From: Desulfovibrio sp. A2 | GTDB lineage: Bacteria; Desulfobacterota; Desulfovibrionia; Desulfovibrionales; Desulfovibrionaceae | Length of the DNA: 24,675 bases | Reading direction: 5' to 3' | Assembly: GCF_000226255.1 (NCBI RefSeq) | Contig: NZ_AGFG01000059.1 | Location: 1 to 24,675 of the forward strand | Made by a program: the position numbers and the translations under genes | In this document: positions 9,192-17,042 of the stretch, piece after piece | Layout: each line of letters begins with the position of its first letter | Numbering within the stretch: the stretch's first letter is position 1 | The notes under the pieces: model-generated | Told to the model about the DNA's origin: nothing | What the model saw: the letters and a program-made list of their open reading frames with translations, nothing else | Database searches by the model: none

Positions 9192-10187
9192 CTATGCGCC
9201 GCGATTCAGGACGTAGTCGATGCTTTGCCGCAGGATACGACGTTCCGGGGTGTCGGGCAATGCATCAAGGCACGCCGCCGCCTTGTCCAGGTAGGTTCCG
9301 GCCAGTTCGCGGGTTTTCGCGTCGCAGCCGCGCGCGCGCAGGTCGGCGGTGACGGCGGCCACCGAGGCGTCGTCGAAGGTTCCCTGCCGGAAGCGCGTCA
9401 CGAAGTCGTCGCGTTCCTGCGGAGAAAGGGTTTCAAGGTAGTAGATCAGCGGCGGGGTCAGCTTGCCCTCGCGCAGGTCGCCGCCCACGGGCTTGCCCGT
9501 GTCCTTGGACGAGGCGGCGAAATCCAGCGCGTCGTCCACGATCTGGAAGGCGATGCCGAGGTTCAGGCCGAACCCGGCGGCGGCCGCCACGGCCTCCGCA
9601 TCGGCCTGCGCGGCCAGCGCGCCCAGTTCGCACGAGGCGCGCAGCATCCACGCGGTCTTGCCGGTGATGATCTCGATGTAGGCGTCGTGCCCGTGGTCGG
9701 TGGAGCGCTGGTGGGCGATCTCCACGATTTCGCCGGTGGCCGTCTGCACGATGGCCTCGGCGATGGTTTCGGTAAGCCGGGCGTCGCCGTAGCGGGCCAC
9801 GATGCGGTTGGCCAGCGCCAGCAGGGCGTCCCCGGCCAGCACGGTCTCCGTCTGGCCGAACACGGTGTGCGCGGCGGGCAGGCCGCGCCGCAGGTCCGCG
9901 CCGTCCAGGATGTCGTCGTGCAGCAGGGTGGCCGAGTGCAGCAGTTCCACGGAACACGCCAGCGGGTACAGGTCCGTTCCGGATTTCTTGCGGAACAGCC
10001 CGCTGCCTTCCGCTCCCAACGCCCGCGCGGTGAGCAGGGTCAGCAGGGGGCGCAGCCGTTTGCCGCCAGCGCGCAGCACATGCTCGGCCACGGGGCGCAC
10101 CAGCGGGTGGAGCACGGCCACCTCGGCGTCGAGCGTCTTGTTGATGCGCGGCAGTTCCGTGGCCAGGTAGGCTTTGAGCTTCAGCAT
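9192..10187 (-). CDS. Long-chain polyprenyl diphosphate synthase
   Basis: A trans-isoprenyl diphosphate synthase of 331 aa that condenses IPP onto an allylic diphosphate; the likely product is the menaquinone side-chain precursor. GGKRLRP (41-47) binds IPP. The first Asp-rich motif is DDILD (91-95) and the second DDALD (218-222). The residue five before the first motif is A86; a small residue there is typical of long-chain enzymes, while short-chain FPP/GGPP synthases carry aromatic residues near it. Exact chain length cannot be read. The gene is 71 bp downstream of mqnB on the same strand, which supports a menaquinone role. Start 10187 begins MLKLKAYLATELPRI, the usual family N-terminus; its ribosome site is weak. 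Confidence 0.93.
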   Translation of the reverse strand: MLKLKAYLATELPRINKTLDAEVAVLHPLVRPVAEHVLRAGGKRLRPLLTLLTARALGAEGSGLFRKKSGTDLYPLACSVELLHSATLLHDDILDGADLRRGLPAAHTVFGQTETVLAGDALLALANRIVARYGDARLTETIAEAIVQTATGEIVEIAHQRSTDHGHDAYIEIITGKTAWMLRASCELGALAAQADAEAVAAAAGFGLNLGIAFQIVDDALDFAASSKDTGKPVGGDLREGKLTPPLIYYLETLSPQERDDFVTRFRQGTFDDASVAAVTADLRARGCDAKTRELAGTYLDKAAACLDALPDTPERRILRQSIDYVLNRGA

Positions 10188-10258
10188 GGGAATGTCCGTA
10201 GGGCTTGCGGCAGGGCCGCCGGGTATGTCGCGCGGCGCTGCCGCCGCTGTCCAGAACG

Positions 10259-10978
10259 TCAGTCGGTAAGGAAAAGTTCTCGCGCCAGGCACCCCAGGGC
10301 GTCCAGCGCTCCTTCCAGCGCCCAGTCCTCCGCCGCGCGCGAACCCACGATGTTGGACATGGTGCGCGCCTCGGCAAAGGGCAGGCCGTGGCGCAGGCAG
10401 GCCAGGGCCAGGGCAAAGCCTTCCATGTTCTCCATCAGCGGGCCGTGGCGGCGGCGCATGGCGTCCGCCCGCGCCGGGGTGCCGGAAACGCCGGCCACGG
10501 TCAGCGAAACGCCGTTGCGCGCGGCCTTGGGCATGGAAAGATGCCACTGGCCGAACAGCGCTTCCGGCGCAAGGTCGATGCGGTCCCAGACCGGCCCCGC
10601 CGGGCCTTCGGCCTGCGGAAAGGCGATGCCCCGAGGGTCCACGCCGTCGTCACCGGCCAGGCCGTATTCGGGCCAGACTTCGGCGGACGCAAGCACGGCG
10701 CTGCCCAGCGGGGCGCGCAGCACGTCGAAGGTGCCCGCCACGCCCAGGTTCAGCACGCCGCGCACGCCGCGGTGCGCGCCCAGCACCCGGCCCAGCGACA
10801 AGGCCGCGTTGACCGGGCCCACCCCGGTGACCACCAGCAGACAGTTGCGCCCATTGACGGGCGACGGGCAGGCCTCGCCCGGTCCGGGCAGGGCGCAGCC
10901 CACGCGGCCACGCCCGTTGAAGCCGGTGAGCACGGCCTTCATTTCACGGGTGGTGGCGGTGGCTATGACAAGGCTCAT
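10259..10978 (-). CDS. mqnB: Futalosine hydrolase (menaquinone biosynthesis)
   Basis: A nucleoside-phosphorylase-fold hydrolase of 239 aa that cleaves futalosine to dehypoxanthine futalosine in the futalosine pathway to menaquinone. Visible signatures: VVTGVGPVNAA near 49-59, LNLGVAGTF, and the catalytic block MENMEGFALALACLRHGLPF followed by RTMSNIVGSR. MTA/SAH nucleosidases have related blocks, but the MENMEG form and the adjacent polyprenyl synthase favour MqnB. It starts 48 bp after the UGA-containing gene and is 71 bp before the polyprenyl synthase, so the three are probably cotranscribed. No strong Shine-Dalgarno is seen at this start, which could mean translational coupling. Confidence 0.88.
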   Translation of the reverse strand: MSLVIATATTREMKAVLTGFNGRGRVGCALPGPGEACPSPVNGRNCLLVVTGVGPVNAALSLGRVLGAHRGVRGVLNLGVAGTFDVLRAPLGSAVLASAEVWPEYGLAGDDGVDPRGIAFPQAEGPAGPVWDRIDLAPEALFGQWHLSMPKAARNGVSLTVAGVSGTPARADAMRRRHGPLMENMEGFALALACLRHGLPFAEARTMSNIVGSRAAEDWALEGALDALGCLARELFLTD

Positions 10979-11026
10979 GCGTGAAGGCTGTCCATGAACG
11001 GCGCGGGTGCGCCGGATGCGTCGTTG

Positions 11027-11446
11027 TTATCGTTTGCGCAGCAGCAGGCGCAAATGCCCGTCGGCGGTGGCGCAGGGCATGCCCAGCACGTCGGCCTGGC
11101 GCACCCGGGCGATGTGCCGGGCGCTGCCCATCTGGCTGGGCGCGATGTCCAGCAGCAACTGCCCGCCGGAAGGCATGGACCGCAGAAGCGAACTCGCCTC
11201 CTGCAGGCCCCGTCAGCAGTCGTCCCAGCACAGCACCACCGGCACGTCGCGGGGGGGCAGTTCGCACAGCAGGGTGCCGCGCGGAATGCCCGGCATCAGC
11301 GCGCAGGCCGGGCCGGTGGGCGAGTCGTCCGTCTTGCCCAGGCTGTCGTCGGCCTGTTCCTTTTCCGCCGTGCGGCGCAGGGCCGCGCGCAACATGGCGT
11401 CGTCCGGCGGGGGGGGCAGGCGTTTGCGGCGTTGGCTGGCGAGCAT
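11027..11446 (-). CDS. Putative TusA/SirA-like selenoprotein with in-frame UGA at codon 78
   Basis: Not annotated by a standard code, which would end it at 11213 after 77 residues. The same frame continues from the UGA (11213-11215) for 61 codons to a TAA at 11027-11029, and 55 of those codons end in G or C, matching its neighbours. Reading UGA as selenocysteine gives 139 aa. The N-terminal 60 residues are charged and probably disordered. From about residue 64 the pattern is strand (PVVLCWDDC-U), helix (RGLQEASSLLRSM), strand (GGQLLLDIA), helix (GSARHIARVRQADVLG), strand (DGHLRLLLRK). This matches the TusA/SirA fold, including the closing DG..R.L.RK; C77 falls 14 residues before M91, as the catalytic Cys does in E. 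coli TusA. U78 would replace the following Pro. A hairpin suited to SECIS follows the UGA. It lies 47 bp after the dehydrogenase gene and 48 bp before mqnB. A TGG-to-TGA nonsense mutation is the main alternative. Confidence 0.6.
11177..11215 (-). promoter_or_regulatory. Candidate bacterial SECIS element after the UGA
   Basis: Counting from the base after UGA, positions 4-18 can pair with 23-36. There is one C-U mismatch at 6/34 and one bulged G at 16, leaving an apical loop AGUU at positions 19-22 (11191-11194). Known bacterial SECIS hairpins sit in the coding sequence just after the UGA with a small loop containing GU; the E. coli fdhF loop begins at a nearly identical distance. The fold was drawn by hand, and GC-rich DNA makes chance hairpins common. 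Confidence 0.45.
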
Positions 11447-11493
11447 GTGCGTCCCGATGTCCTTTGGGGCCGGATGTGCGCGGCGAGGCCCCG

Positions 11494-12810
<1,317 letters not shown>

Positions 12811-13090
12811 GTCGTTCTCTCGGATGGGTATCGTGTGCCCGGTGCTTGTCGGCGCGTGTTGGCGCGCGCCTGATGCCGCTCCGGGCCGGTTCATTGTCGT
12901 TTTCTGCCGTCCGGGCAGGCATGCTGCATGCCCCTGTCCCGGCGTGTCCCGGCGCGTCCCGCTGGCCCGTTCTGCCTCGTCCTGTCTCGTCCTGCCGCGT
13001 CCGGCGGGCGGCCTGCCCCTGCGCTTGCGGGCGCACAACCCATGGCGGCAGGGGCTTGCCACGGGCGGGGGCTCCGTGTGAGAAGGCCCC
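12811..13090. other. Divergent intergenic region with degenerate 10-bp repeats
   Basis: This 280-bp gap separates the minus-strand dehydrogenase from the plus-strand DUF2065 gene and should hold both promoters, though none is convincing. TGTCCCGGCG occurs twice in tandem at 12935-12954, followed by CGTCCC. At 12971-13000 three consecutive 10-mers are variants of CCTGYCTCGT. I see no coding signal. Confidence 0.6.
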
Positions 13091-13297
13091 ATGCATATTG
13101 ACTGGAATACGCTGCTCTGCGCCCTGGGCCTTGCCTTCGTCATCGAAAGCGTTCCCTACGTCCTGTTCGCCGAACGGATGCGCCCCGTGTTGCGGTCGCT
13201 GTCCGACCAGCCCCCGGCGGTGCTGCGGGCCATGGGCCTTGCCGCCATGTGCGTGGGGGTGCTGGTGGTCTGGCTGGCCCGGCGCGCCCTGTCCTGA
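13091..13297 (+). CDS. DUF2065 family (YjeT-like) small membrane protein
   Basis: A 68-aa protein with two hydrophobic helices: about residues 8-27 (LLCALGLAFVIESVPYVLFA) and 46-62 (AMGLAAMCVGVLVVWLA), joined by a basic, polar loop containing SLSDQPPAVLRAMG. This is the DUF2065/YjeT pattern of an E/P-containing first helix, a short 'L.D.P...LR..G' linker and a second helix. Function is unknown. AAGG lies 4 nt before the ATG. It is the only plus-strand gene in the left and central part of the window and converges on ubiE. Confidence 0.82.
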   Translation: MHIDWNTLLCALGLAFVIESVPYVLFAERMRPVLRSLSDQPPAVLRAMGLAAMCVGVLVVWLARRALS

Positions 13298-13385
13298 CGC
13301 CCGCCGGATCCGGTTCGCCCGTCCGTTCCTTCCGGCCTGCCTGTCCGTTTACTCAGGCCTGTCTGCCCGCCACGCCCGCGCCGGG

Positions 13386-14537
13386 CTAGCGGGCCTTCTT
13401 GCCTGCCTTCGCGCCGCCCGTGGCGCGTTTCTTTTTGGTTGCATCCTTCGCGGCCGCGCCGGGCAGGGTGGCCTGCACCGCGCTCCGCGCGGCGGCCGTC
13501 TTGCCGCCCCTGGTCTTGCCGGTGACGGCGGGCGCGGCGGTCGATGCGTCCGATTCCGCGATGGGCGGGGCCTGCGGAGCCGCGATTGGAGCCTCAGCCG
13601 GGGGCTCGGTGGTGGGTGCCGTTTCCACGGTCGCCACGGGGACTGCCTGGGACTTCGCGACGGTTGCCTTCCCGCGCGTCTTGCCGGTGGAGGGTTCCGC
13701 CCCGGCCGTGCCGGAACCGGCCCGCCTGTCCACGCCGCCCGCGCGGGGTTTTTCCGCCACGTGCAGGCGCACGATGCCCGAGGTCAGCGGCAGGTGGAAC
13801 ACCCGGCCAAAGCCCGCCGCCGTCATCTCCCCGGCCAGTTCGTCCGCCGTGGGAAAGGCCATGATGGTGTCGGCCAGGTAGCGGTAGGCCCCGGCATCGC
13901 CGGAAACGGCCTTGCCCACCAGCGGCAGCAGCCGGTTCAGGTAGAAATTGTACAGTCCGCGCCACACCGGGGTCTTGCCGGTGCCGAATTCCAGCACGCA
14001 CAGCCGCCCGCCGGGCACCAGCACCCGCAGGATTTCGGCAAAGGCCTCCGCGCGGGGCACGATGTTGCGGATGCCGAAGGCGATGGTCACGCAGTCCACG
14101 CTGGCGTCGGCCAGGGGCAGGCGGCGTCCGTCGGCCGTGACGGGCCAGATGGCGCGCGCCGTTTCGCCGAACAGCTTGCCCCGCCCCCGTTGCAGCATGG
14201 GGCGGCAGAAGTCCAGCGCGGGCACGCGCACGCCGGGGTGCTGGCGCATGATTTCCAGCGAAACGTCCAGGGTGCCCGCCGCCAGGTCCAGCACGCGGCC
14301 GGTGGGGCCGGGCGTCACGTGGCGCACCAGGCGGTGCCGCCAGTACATGTCCAGCCCGCCGCTGAGCACGCGGTTCAGCAGGTCGTACCAGTCGGCGATG
14401 CGGCCGAACATGCCGGAAACGCTGCGGGCGTGCCCGCACGGGTCGGGCGCGCGGGGGGCGTCCTGTGTGGCGTTTCCGGCGGGCGCGGAACTGTCGGCGG
14501 CGGGGGCGCCTTCGCAGGTGGCGGCGGTGCGGTGCAT
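13386..14537 (-). CDS. ubiE: Demethylmenaquinone methyltransferase UbiE/MenG with long basic C-terminal tail
   Basis: SAM-dependent methyltransferase for the last step of menaquinone synthesis. The core spans residues about 40-263: SGMFGRIADWYDLLN, SAM motif VLDLAAGTLDVSL (85-97), AFGIRNI (153-159), GGRLCVLEFG, LYNFYLNRLLPLVG and AYRYLADTI are family hallmarks. The SAM loop reads GTLD where GTGD is usual. Residues about 264-383 form a tail rich in Ala, Pro and Lys, containing TGKTRGK and TGKTRGGK and ending KAGKKAR; the family normally stops near 230-260 aa. The first 40 residues are also low-complexity. GGAG lies 9 nt before the ATG. It begins 6 bp after the stop of the 68-aa gene, so the two form an operon. 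Confidence 0.93.
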   Translation of the reverse strand: MHRTAATCEGAPAADSSAPAGNATQDAPRAPDPCGHARSVSGMFGRIADWYDLLNRVLSGGLDMYWRHRLVRHVTPGPTGRVLDLAAGTLDVSLEIMRQHPGVRVPALDFCRPMLQRGRGKLFGETARAIWPVTADGRRLPLADASVDCVTIAFGIRNIVPRAEAFAEILRVLVPGGRLCVLEFGTGKTPVWRGLYNFYLNRLLPLVGKAVSGDAGAYRYLADTIMAFPTADELAGEMTAAGFGRVFHLPLTSGIVRLHVAEKPRAGGVDRRAGSGTAGAEPSTGKTRGKATVAKSQAVPVATVETAPTTEPPAEAPIAAPQAPPIAESDASTAAPAVTGKTRGGKTAAARSAVQATLPGAAAKDATKKKRATGGAKAGKKAR

Positions 14538-14543
14538 GCGCGG

Positions 14544-14750
14544 CTACTCCCGCTCCGCGCCCATGGAGGGCGCGGGGGCCACGGGGGGCTGGCCGTCGCG
14601 CGCGCCGTCGGTGGCGATGGATTCCAGCACCACGCGGTAGATGGAGGGGAACACCTCGCCCAGGCTCGCCGGGGAAACCCGCTGGGTTTCGATGAATTTG
14701 ACCACGATTTCCTTGGTCACCTGCAGGGCTTCCTTGCGAATCTTGTCCAT
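14544..14750 (-). CDS. 68-aa conserved-looking protein, resembling the N-terminus of MucR/Ros regulators
   Basis: Not firmly recognised. It begins MDKIRKEALQVTKEIVVKFI and continues ETQRVSPASLGEVFPSIYRV, then has a Pro/Ala-rich end. The pattern 'T..IV..FI....V....L....PSIY.V...I' recalls the helical N-terminal part of MucR/Ros proteins, but the zinc-finger half is absent, so a DNA-binding role is only a guess. AAAGGA lies 6 nt upstream of the chosen ATG at 14750; an in-frame ATG at 14831 lies inside a terminator-like leader and is less likely. It is tightly coupled to ubiE (6-bp gap). Confidence 0.75.
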   Translation of the reverse strand: MDKIRKEALQVTKEIVVKFIETQRVSPASLGEVFPSIYRVVLESIATDGARDGQPPVAPAPSMGAERE

Positions 14751-14797
14751 CTGCGGTCCTTTGGGCGCTCGCGCGGCGGGCGCGGCCGGGAAAAGGG

Positions 14798-14904
14798 AAA
14801 AACCCGCCCGTGGGGGAATGGTCTCGACCACGGCGGACGAAGACCGGACGGGTGAAAGAGGAATAACCGGTAAGCCATCCCTCTTTTTTCAGGCGTCTAT
14901 ACCA
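14798..14904 (-). promoter_or_regulatory. Leader of the 68-aa/ubiE operon with possible attenuator or small RNA
   Basis: On the minus strand TGGTATAGA (14896-14904) is an extended -10. About 85 nt further on, arms CGCCGTGG and CCACGGGCG (14805-14835, one bulge) are followed by GG and TTTTT, an intrinsic-terminator layout, still 48 nt before the 68-aa start codon. Between them is another hairpin (14855-14886). The unit could be an attenuated leader or a short terminated RNA. Confidence 0.35.
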
Positions 14905-14907
14905 TTG

Positions 14908-14956
14908 CGGCCCGCGCCCGTCGAGGCCCGGCGCGGGCCTCGACGGGCGCGGGCCG
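14908..14956. repeat. Perfect 22-bp GC palindrome with 5-nt loop
   Basis: Arms 14908-14929 and 14935-14956 are exactly complementary, leaving the loop GGCGC. No T-run flanks it on either strand. It lies 318 nt past the stop of the 502-aa gene and about 160 nt before the 68-aa gene. Confidence 0.9.
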
Positions 14957-15072
14957 GCTGGTCCCGACTGTGGTCGTGCCCTTGCCGGCATTCCGGTCCC
15001 GGCCGATGTGCCTGCCGTAACCTGGGCTGACTGACGGGCCGGAGGGTTCGGCCCTCGTCCTGCCTGTCTTGT

Positions 15073-15102
15073 CCTGCCCAGTCTGGCCCTGCCCAGTCTG
15101 GC
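15073..15102. repeat. 15-bp perfect tandem duplication
   Basis: The unit CCTGCCCAGTCTGGC occurs twice back to back at 15073-15087 and 15088-15102 in noncoding DNA. Confidence 0.9.
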
Positions 15103-15152
15103 CCGGCCCGTTGCGGCGTTTCCGGTGGTCGCGGCCTGCCGGACACGCGAAA

Positions 15153-15182
15153 GGGCGGAACCGGCAAGCCCCGGTCCCGCCC
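15153..15182 (-). terminator. Terminator-like hairpin after the 502-aa gene
   Basis: Arms 15153-15164 and 15171-15182 pair at 11 of 12 positions around a 6-nt loop. On the minus strand the stem is followed by TTTCGCG, the same tail as the purL terminator. It lies about 90 nt after the stop codon. Confidence 0.55.
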
Positions 15183-15273
15183 CGCGGGTGTCACGATGTG
15201 CTGACGTTGGCCGCGCAGATGGTGCGGAAGACGTTTCACCCCGCGCCGTCAGCGAACGGGCGCGGCCGCCGGG

Positions 15274-16782
15274 CTACAGGGCCTCTGCCAGCGCGGCGAT
15301 TTCCTCGCGGATGATCCGCGCGGCGGCGGAGGCCGCGGCCTTGTCCGTCTCGGCCAGCAGCGCGGTGCGCAGGTCGGCGGCCATCATGTCGAGGTCGGCC
15401 TGGGTCACGCCTTCGGCCTGGGGGGCTGCTCCCGCGCGGTCGCGAAGCGGGGCCAGATGTTCTTCGATGCGCGCATCCAGGTCTTCGGCCAGGGCGGCGC
15501 GCACGCGTTCCAGCAGCGGGGCGAACGGGCCGTCCTCGCGGGCCAGCAGGGGTTCCAGCAACGCGGCCAGATTGTCCTCGGACAGGGATGGGGCGGCGTC
15601 GGCCAGCGATTCGATGGCCGAAAGGCGCGTTTCCAGGGCCTCGCGGGCGGCGCGCTCCTCGTCGTTGCGCTCGGCCAGGGCAGCCAGGGAGCCTTCCAGC
15701 GCCTCGATGCGCGCGGCGTACCCGGCGGGGGTGTCCCCTGCATCGGGCGCGGCGGCAGCCGTGGAAATATCGGACGATTCGCCTGCTGCTTCCGCAGCCG
15801 CGGCTACGGGCGTGGCCTTGGTCGCGGGCCTGGGCGATTCCGGCGCGGCGATGGCAGCGGCGGTGGCGGCGGCCGCCAGGGCGGCCTCGAACGGGTCGCC
15901 GTCTGCCGGGGGCTCGTCGGGCGGTGCGGCGGAGGGCTGCGCGGCGCTGGCGGCCAGGGCGGCCTCGAAGGGGTCCAGATCTTCGGGGGCGGCGGGCGCG
16001 GGTTCCGGCGCGGGGGCGGCCTTGGGGCCGGAGCCCAGCATGTCTTCCAGCAGGGCGTCCAGATCGGCCACGTCCACCATGTCGGCGGGTTTCTGCGGGG
16101 CGGCCTGTTCCGTGGAAGCGGGGGGCGCGGGGACCGCAGGCGTGGCCGGGGCCTTGGCGTCCAGCCCGGCGATGAGGTCGTCGATGTCGTCGCCCATGGT
16201 CCGTCCCGCGCCGCCCGACGTCAGGTCGGCGGCGGTGGGTGCGCCAAGGTCGCCGAGCAGGGCGTCCACGTCGGTCATGTCGGGCATGCGCAGTTCCTCG
16301 TCGGGGTCGACCGGGCGTCCGGTGATGGCCGAGGGCGTGGACGAGACGGGCTTGGCGGACATGGAGGTGGCCTCCTCTGCGTCGTTGTGGGCGGCTGTAG
16401 CCGGGGCCGGACGCGGCGCGGGCGCGGGCTCCGGAGTGTCCGGCAGGTCGCCGATGCTGTTCAGCAGGGCGTCGATGTCGGCGTCCATGCTCGCGTCCAT
16501 GCCGGCATCGGGGCCCGCACCGGGGCCCGCATCCATGCCGTCGTCGGGCGAGGATGCGGCGGAATCGGCAGGGACCGGGGGCGGGATGTCGGCGTCGAGG
16601 GAATCGAAGCCCTTCAGCGATTCAAGACCGCCGCCGTCGGAAAAGAGGTCTTCGAGTTCCTTCTCGAAGCTCGCGGCATCGGATCCGGGTTGCGCCTGCG
16701 GCGCGGTGCCCTTCTCAATGATGTCGGTAAGCTCGATGATGTCCTCGTCGGCCGTCAGGTGGGCATCGTCGGTGGGAGACAT
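15274..16782 (-). CDS. Disordered Asp/Ala/Pro-rich protein with repeated DIDALL-type motifs
   Basis: A 502-aa protein of no family I recognise. It opens with an acidic motif, DEDIIELTDIIEKG (12-25). A long low-complexity region then carries spaced short helical motifs: DIDALLNSI (102), DVDALLGDL (171), DIDDLIAGL (199), DLDALLEDM (240), and two copies of DPFEAALAA (about 270 and 296). Residues about 355-395 look like coiled coil, and the C-terminus is helical (ADLRTALLAETDKAAASAAA). There is no signal peptide or membrane helix. The motif resembles the CheY-binding N-terminus of FliM and the C-terminus of CheZ, suggesting docking of receiver or similar domains, but this is inference from short matches. 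AAGGG precedes the ATG at 16782. Codon use matches neighbours. Confidence 0.8.
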   Translation of the reverse strand: MSPTDDAHLTADEDIIELTDIIEKGTAPQAQPGSDAASFEKELEDLFSDGGGLESLKGFDSLDADIPPPVPADSAASSPDDGMDAGPGAGPDAGMDASMDADIDALLNSIGDLPDTPEPAPAPRPAPATAAHNDAEEATSMSAKPVSSTPSAITGRPVDPDEELRMPDMTDVDALLGDLGAPTAADLTSGGAGRTMGDDIDDLIAGLDAKAPATPAVPAPPASTEQAAPQKPADMVDVADLDALLEDMLGSGPKAAPAPEPAPAAPEDLDPFEAALAASAAQPSAAPPDEPPADGDPFEAALAAAATAAAIAAPESPRPATKATPVAAAAEAAGESSDISTAAAAPDAGDTPAGYAARIEALEGSLAALAERNDEERAAREALETRLSAIESLADAAPSLSEDNLAALLEPLLAREDGPFAPLLERVRAALAEDLDARIEEHLAPLRDRAGAAPQAEGVTQADLDMMAADLRTALLAETDKAAASAAARIIREEIAALAEAL

Positions 16783-16840
16783 GACAGACCCTTGGGCAAA
16801 CCTTCGGTAACGGTTGCGGCGCGGCGCGCGCACCTGCCGG

Positions 16841-16867
16841 AAAAAGGCCCGCGCGACCATGGCGGGC
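16841..16867 (-). terminator. Intrinsic terminator upstream of the 502-aa gene
   Basis: A 6-bp stem GCCCGC/GCGGGC (16847-16852 with 16862-16867) is followed on the minus strand by C and TTTTT (16841-16845). It lies 60 nt before the 502-aa start and 175 nt past the cytochrome c3 stop. It may be a backup terminator for the cytochrome gene, or an attenuator if the promoter at 16891-16920 is real. Confidence 0.5.
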
Positions 16868-16890
16868 GCTTTGCGTGTTTCAAGGCATCA

Positions 16891-16920
16891 ATACTACACA
16901 CAGGTGCGGGCATGGCGCAA
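16891..16920 (-). promoter_or_regulatory. Candidate sigma70 promoter for the 502-aa gene
   Basis: On the minus strand TTGCGC (16915-16920) and TAGTAT (16891-16896) are 18 nt apart, about 110 nt before the start codon. The terminator-like hairpin lies between it and the gene. Confidence 0.3.
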
Positions 16921-16988
16921 GCGCGTGCGGCACGACACGGTGTCGCGGGGCGCGGCGGTCGTGCGGGCGGCAGCCCGCCCGGAAACGC

Positions 16989-17015
16989 AAAGGGCCGCCC
17001 CCGAAGGGACGGCCC
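16989..17015 (-). terminator. Terminator of the cytochrome c3 gene
   Basis: Arms 16992-17001 and 17006-17015 pair at 9 of 10 positions around a CGAA loop (plus-strand reading), and the minus strand continues TTTGCGTTT. It begins 27 nt after the stop codon. Confidence 0.65.
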
Positions 17016-17042
17016 CGAAAGCCGGGAGAATGACGGCAGCGC

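Larger units (their letters stand above)
14751..15273. other. 523-bp gene-free region with stacked hairpins and repeats
   Basis: No credible gene is present. In minus-strand order from 15273: a terminator-like hairpin (15153-15182), a 15-bp direct duplication (15073-15102), a perfect 22-bp palindrome (14908-14956), an extended -10 motif (14896-14904), a hairpin with AAAGAGG/CCTCTTT arms (14855-14886), and a second U-tailed hairpin (14798-14835) before the 68-aa gene. The 14855-14889 hairpin ends in six T on the plus strand, so it could also stop plus-strand transcription. Confidence 0.6.

Noticed and set aside
11171..11179. Second part of the UGA gene as an independent ORF starting at the internal ATG (residue 91)
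   Set aside because: No ribosome site at suitable distance, and it would cut the TusA-like fold through its first helix.
14751..14880. Leader peptide (MAYRLFLFH...) starting at the ATG near 14877
   Set aside because: The GAGGG is too close to the ATG and the frame runs into the coding region out of phase with no run of a regulatory amino acid.
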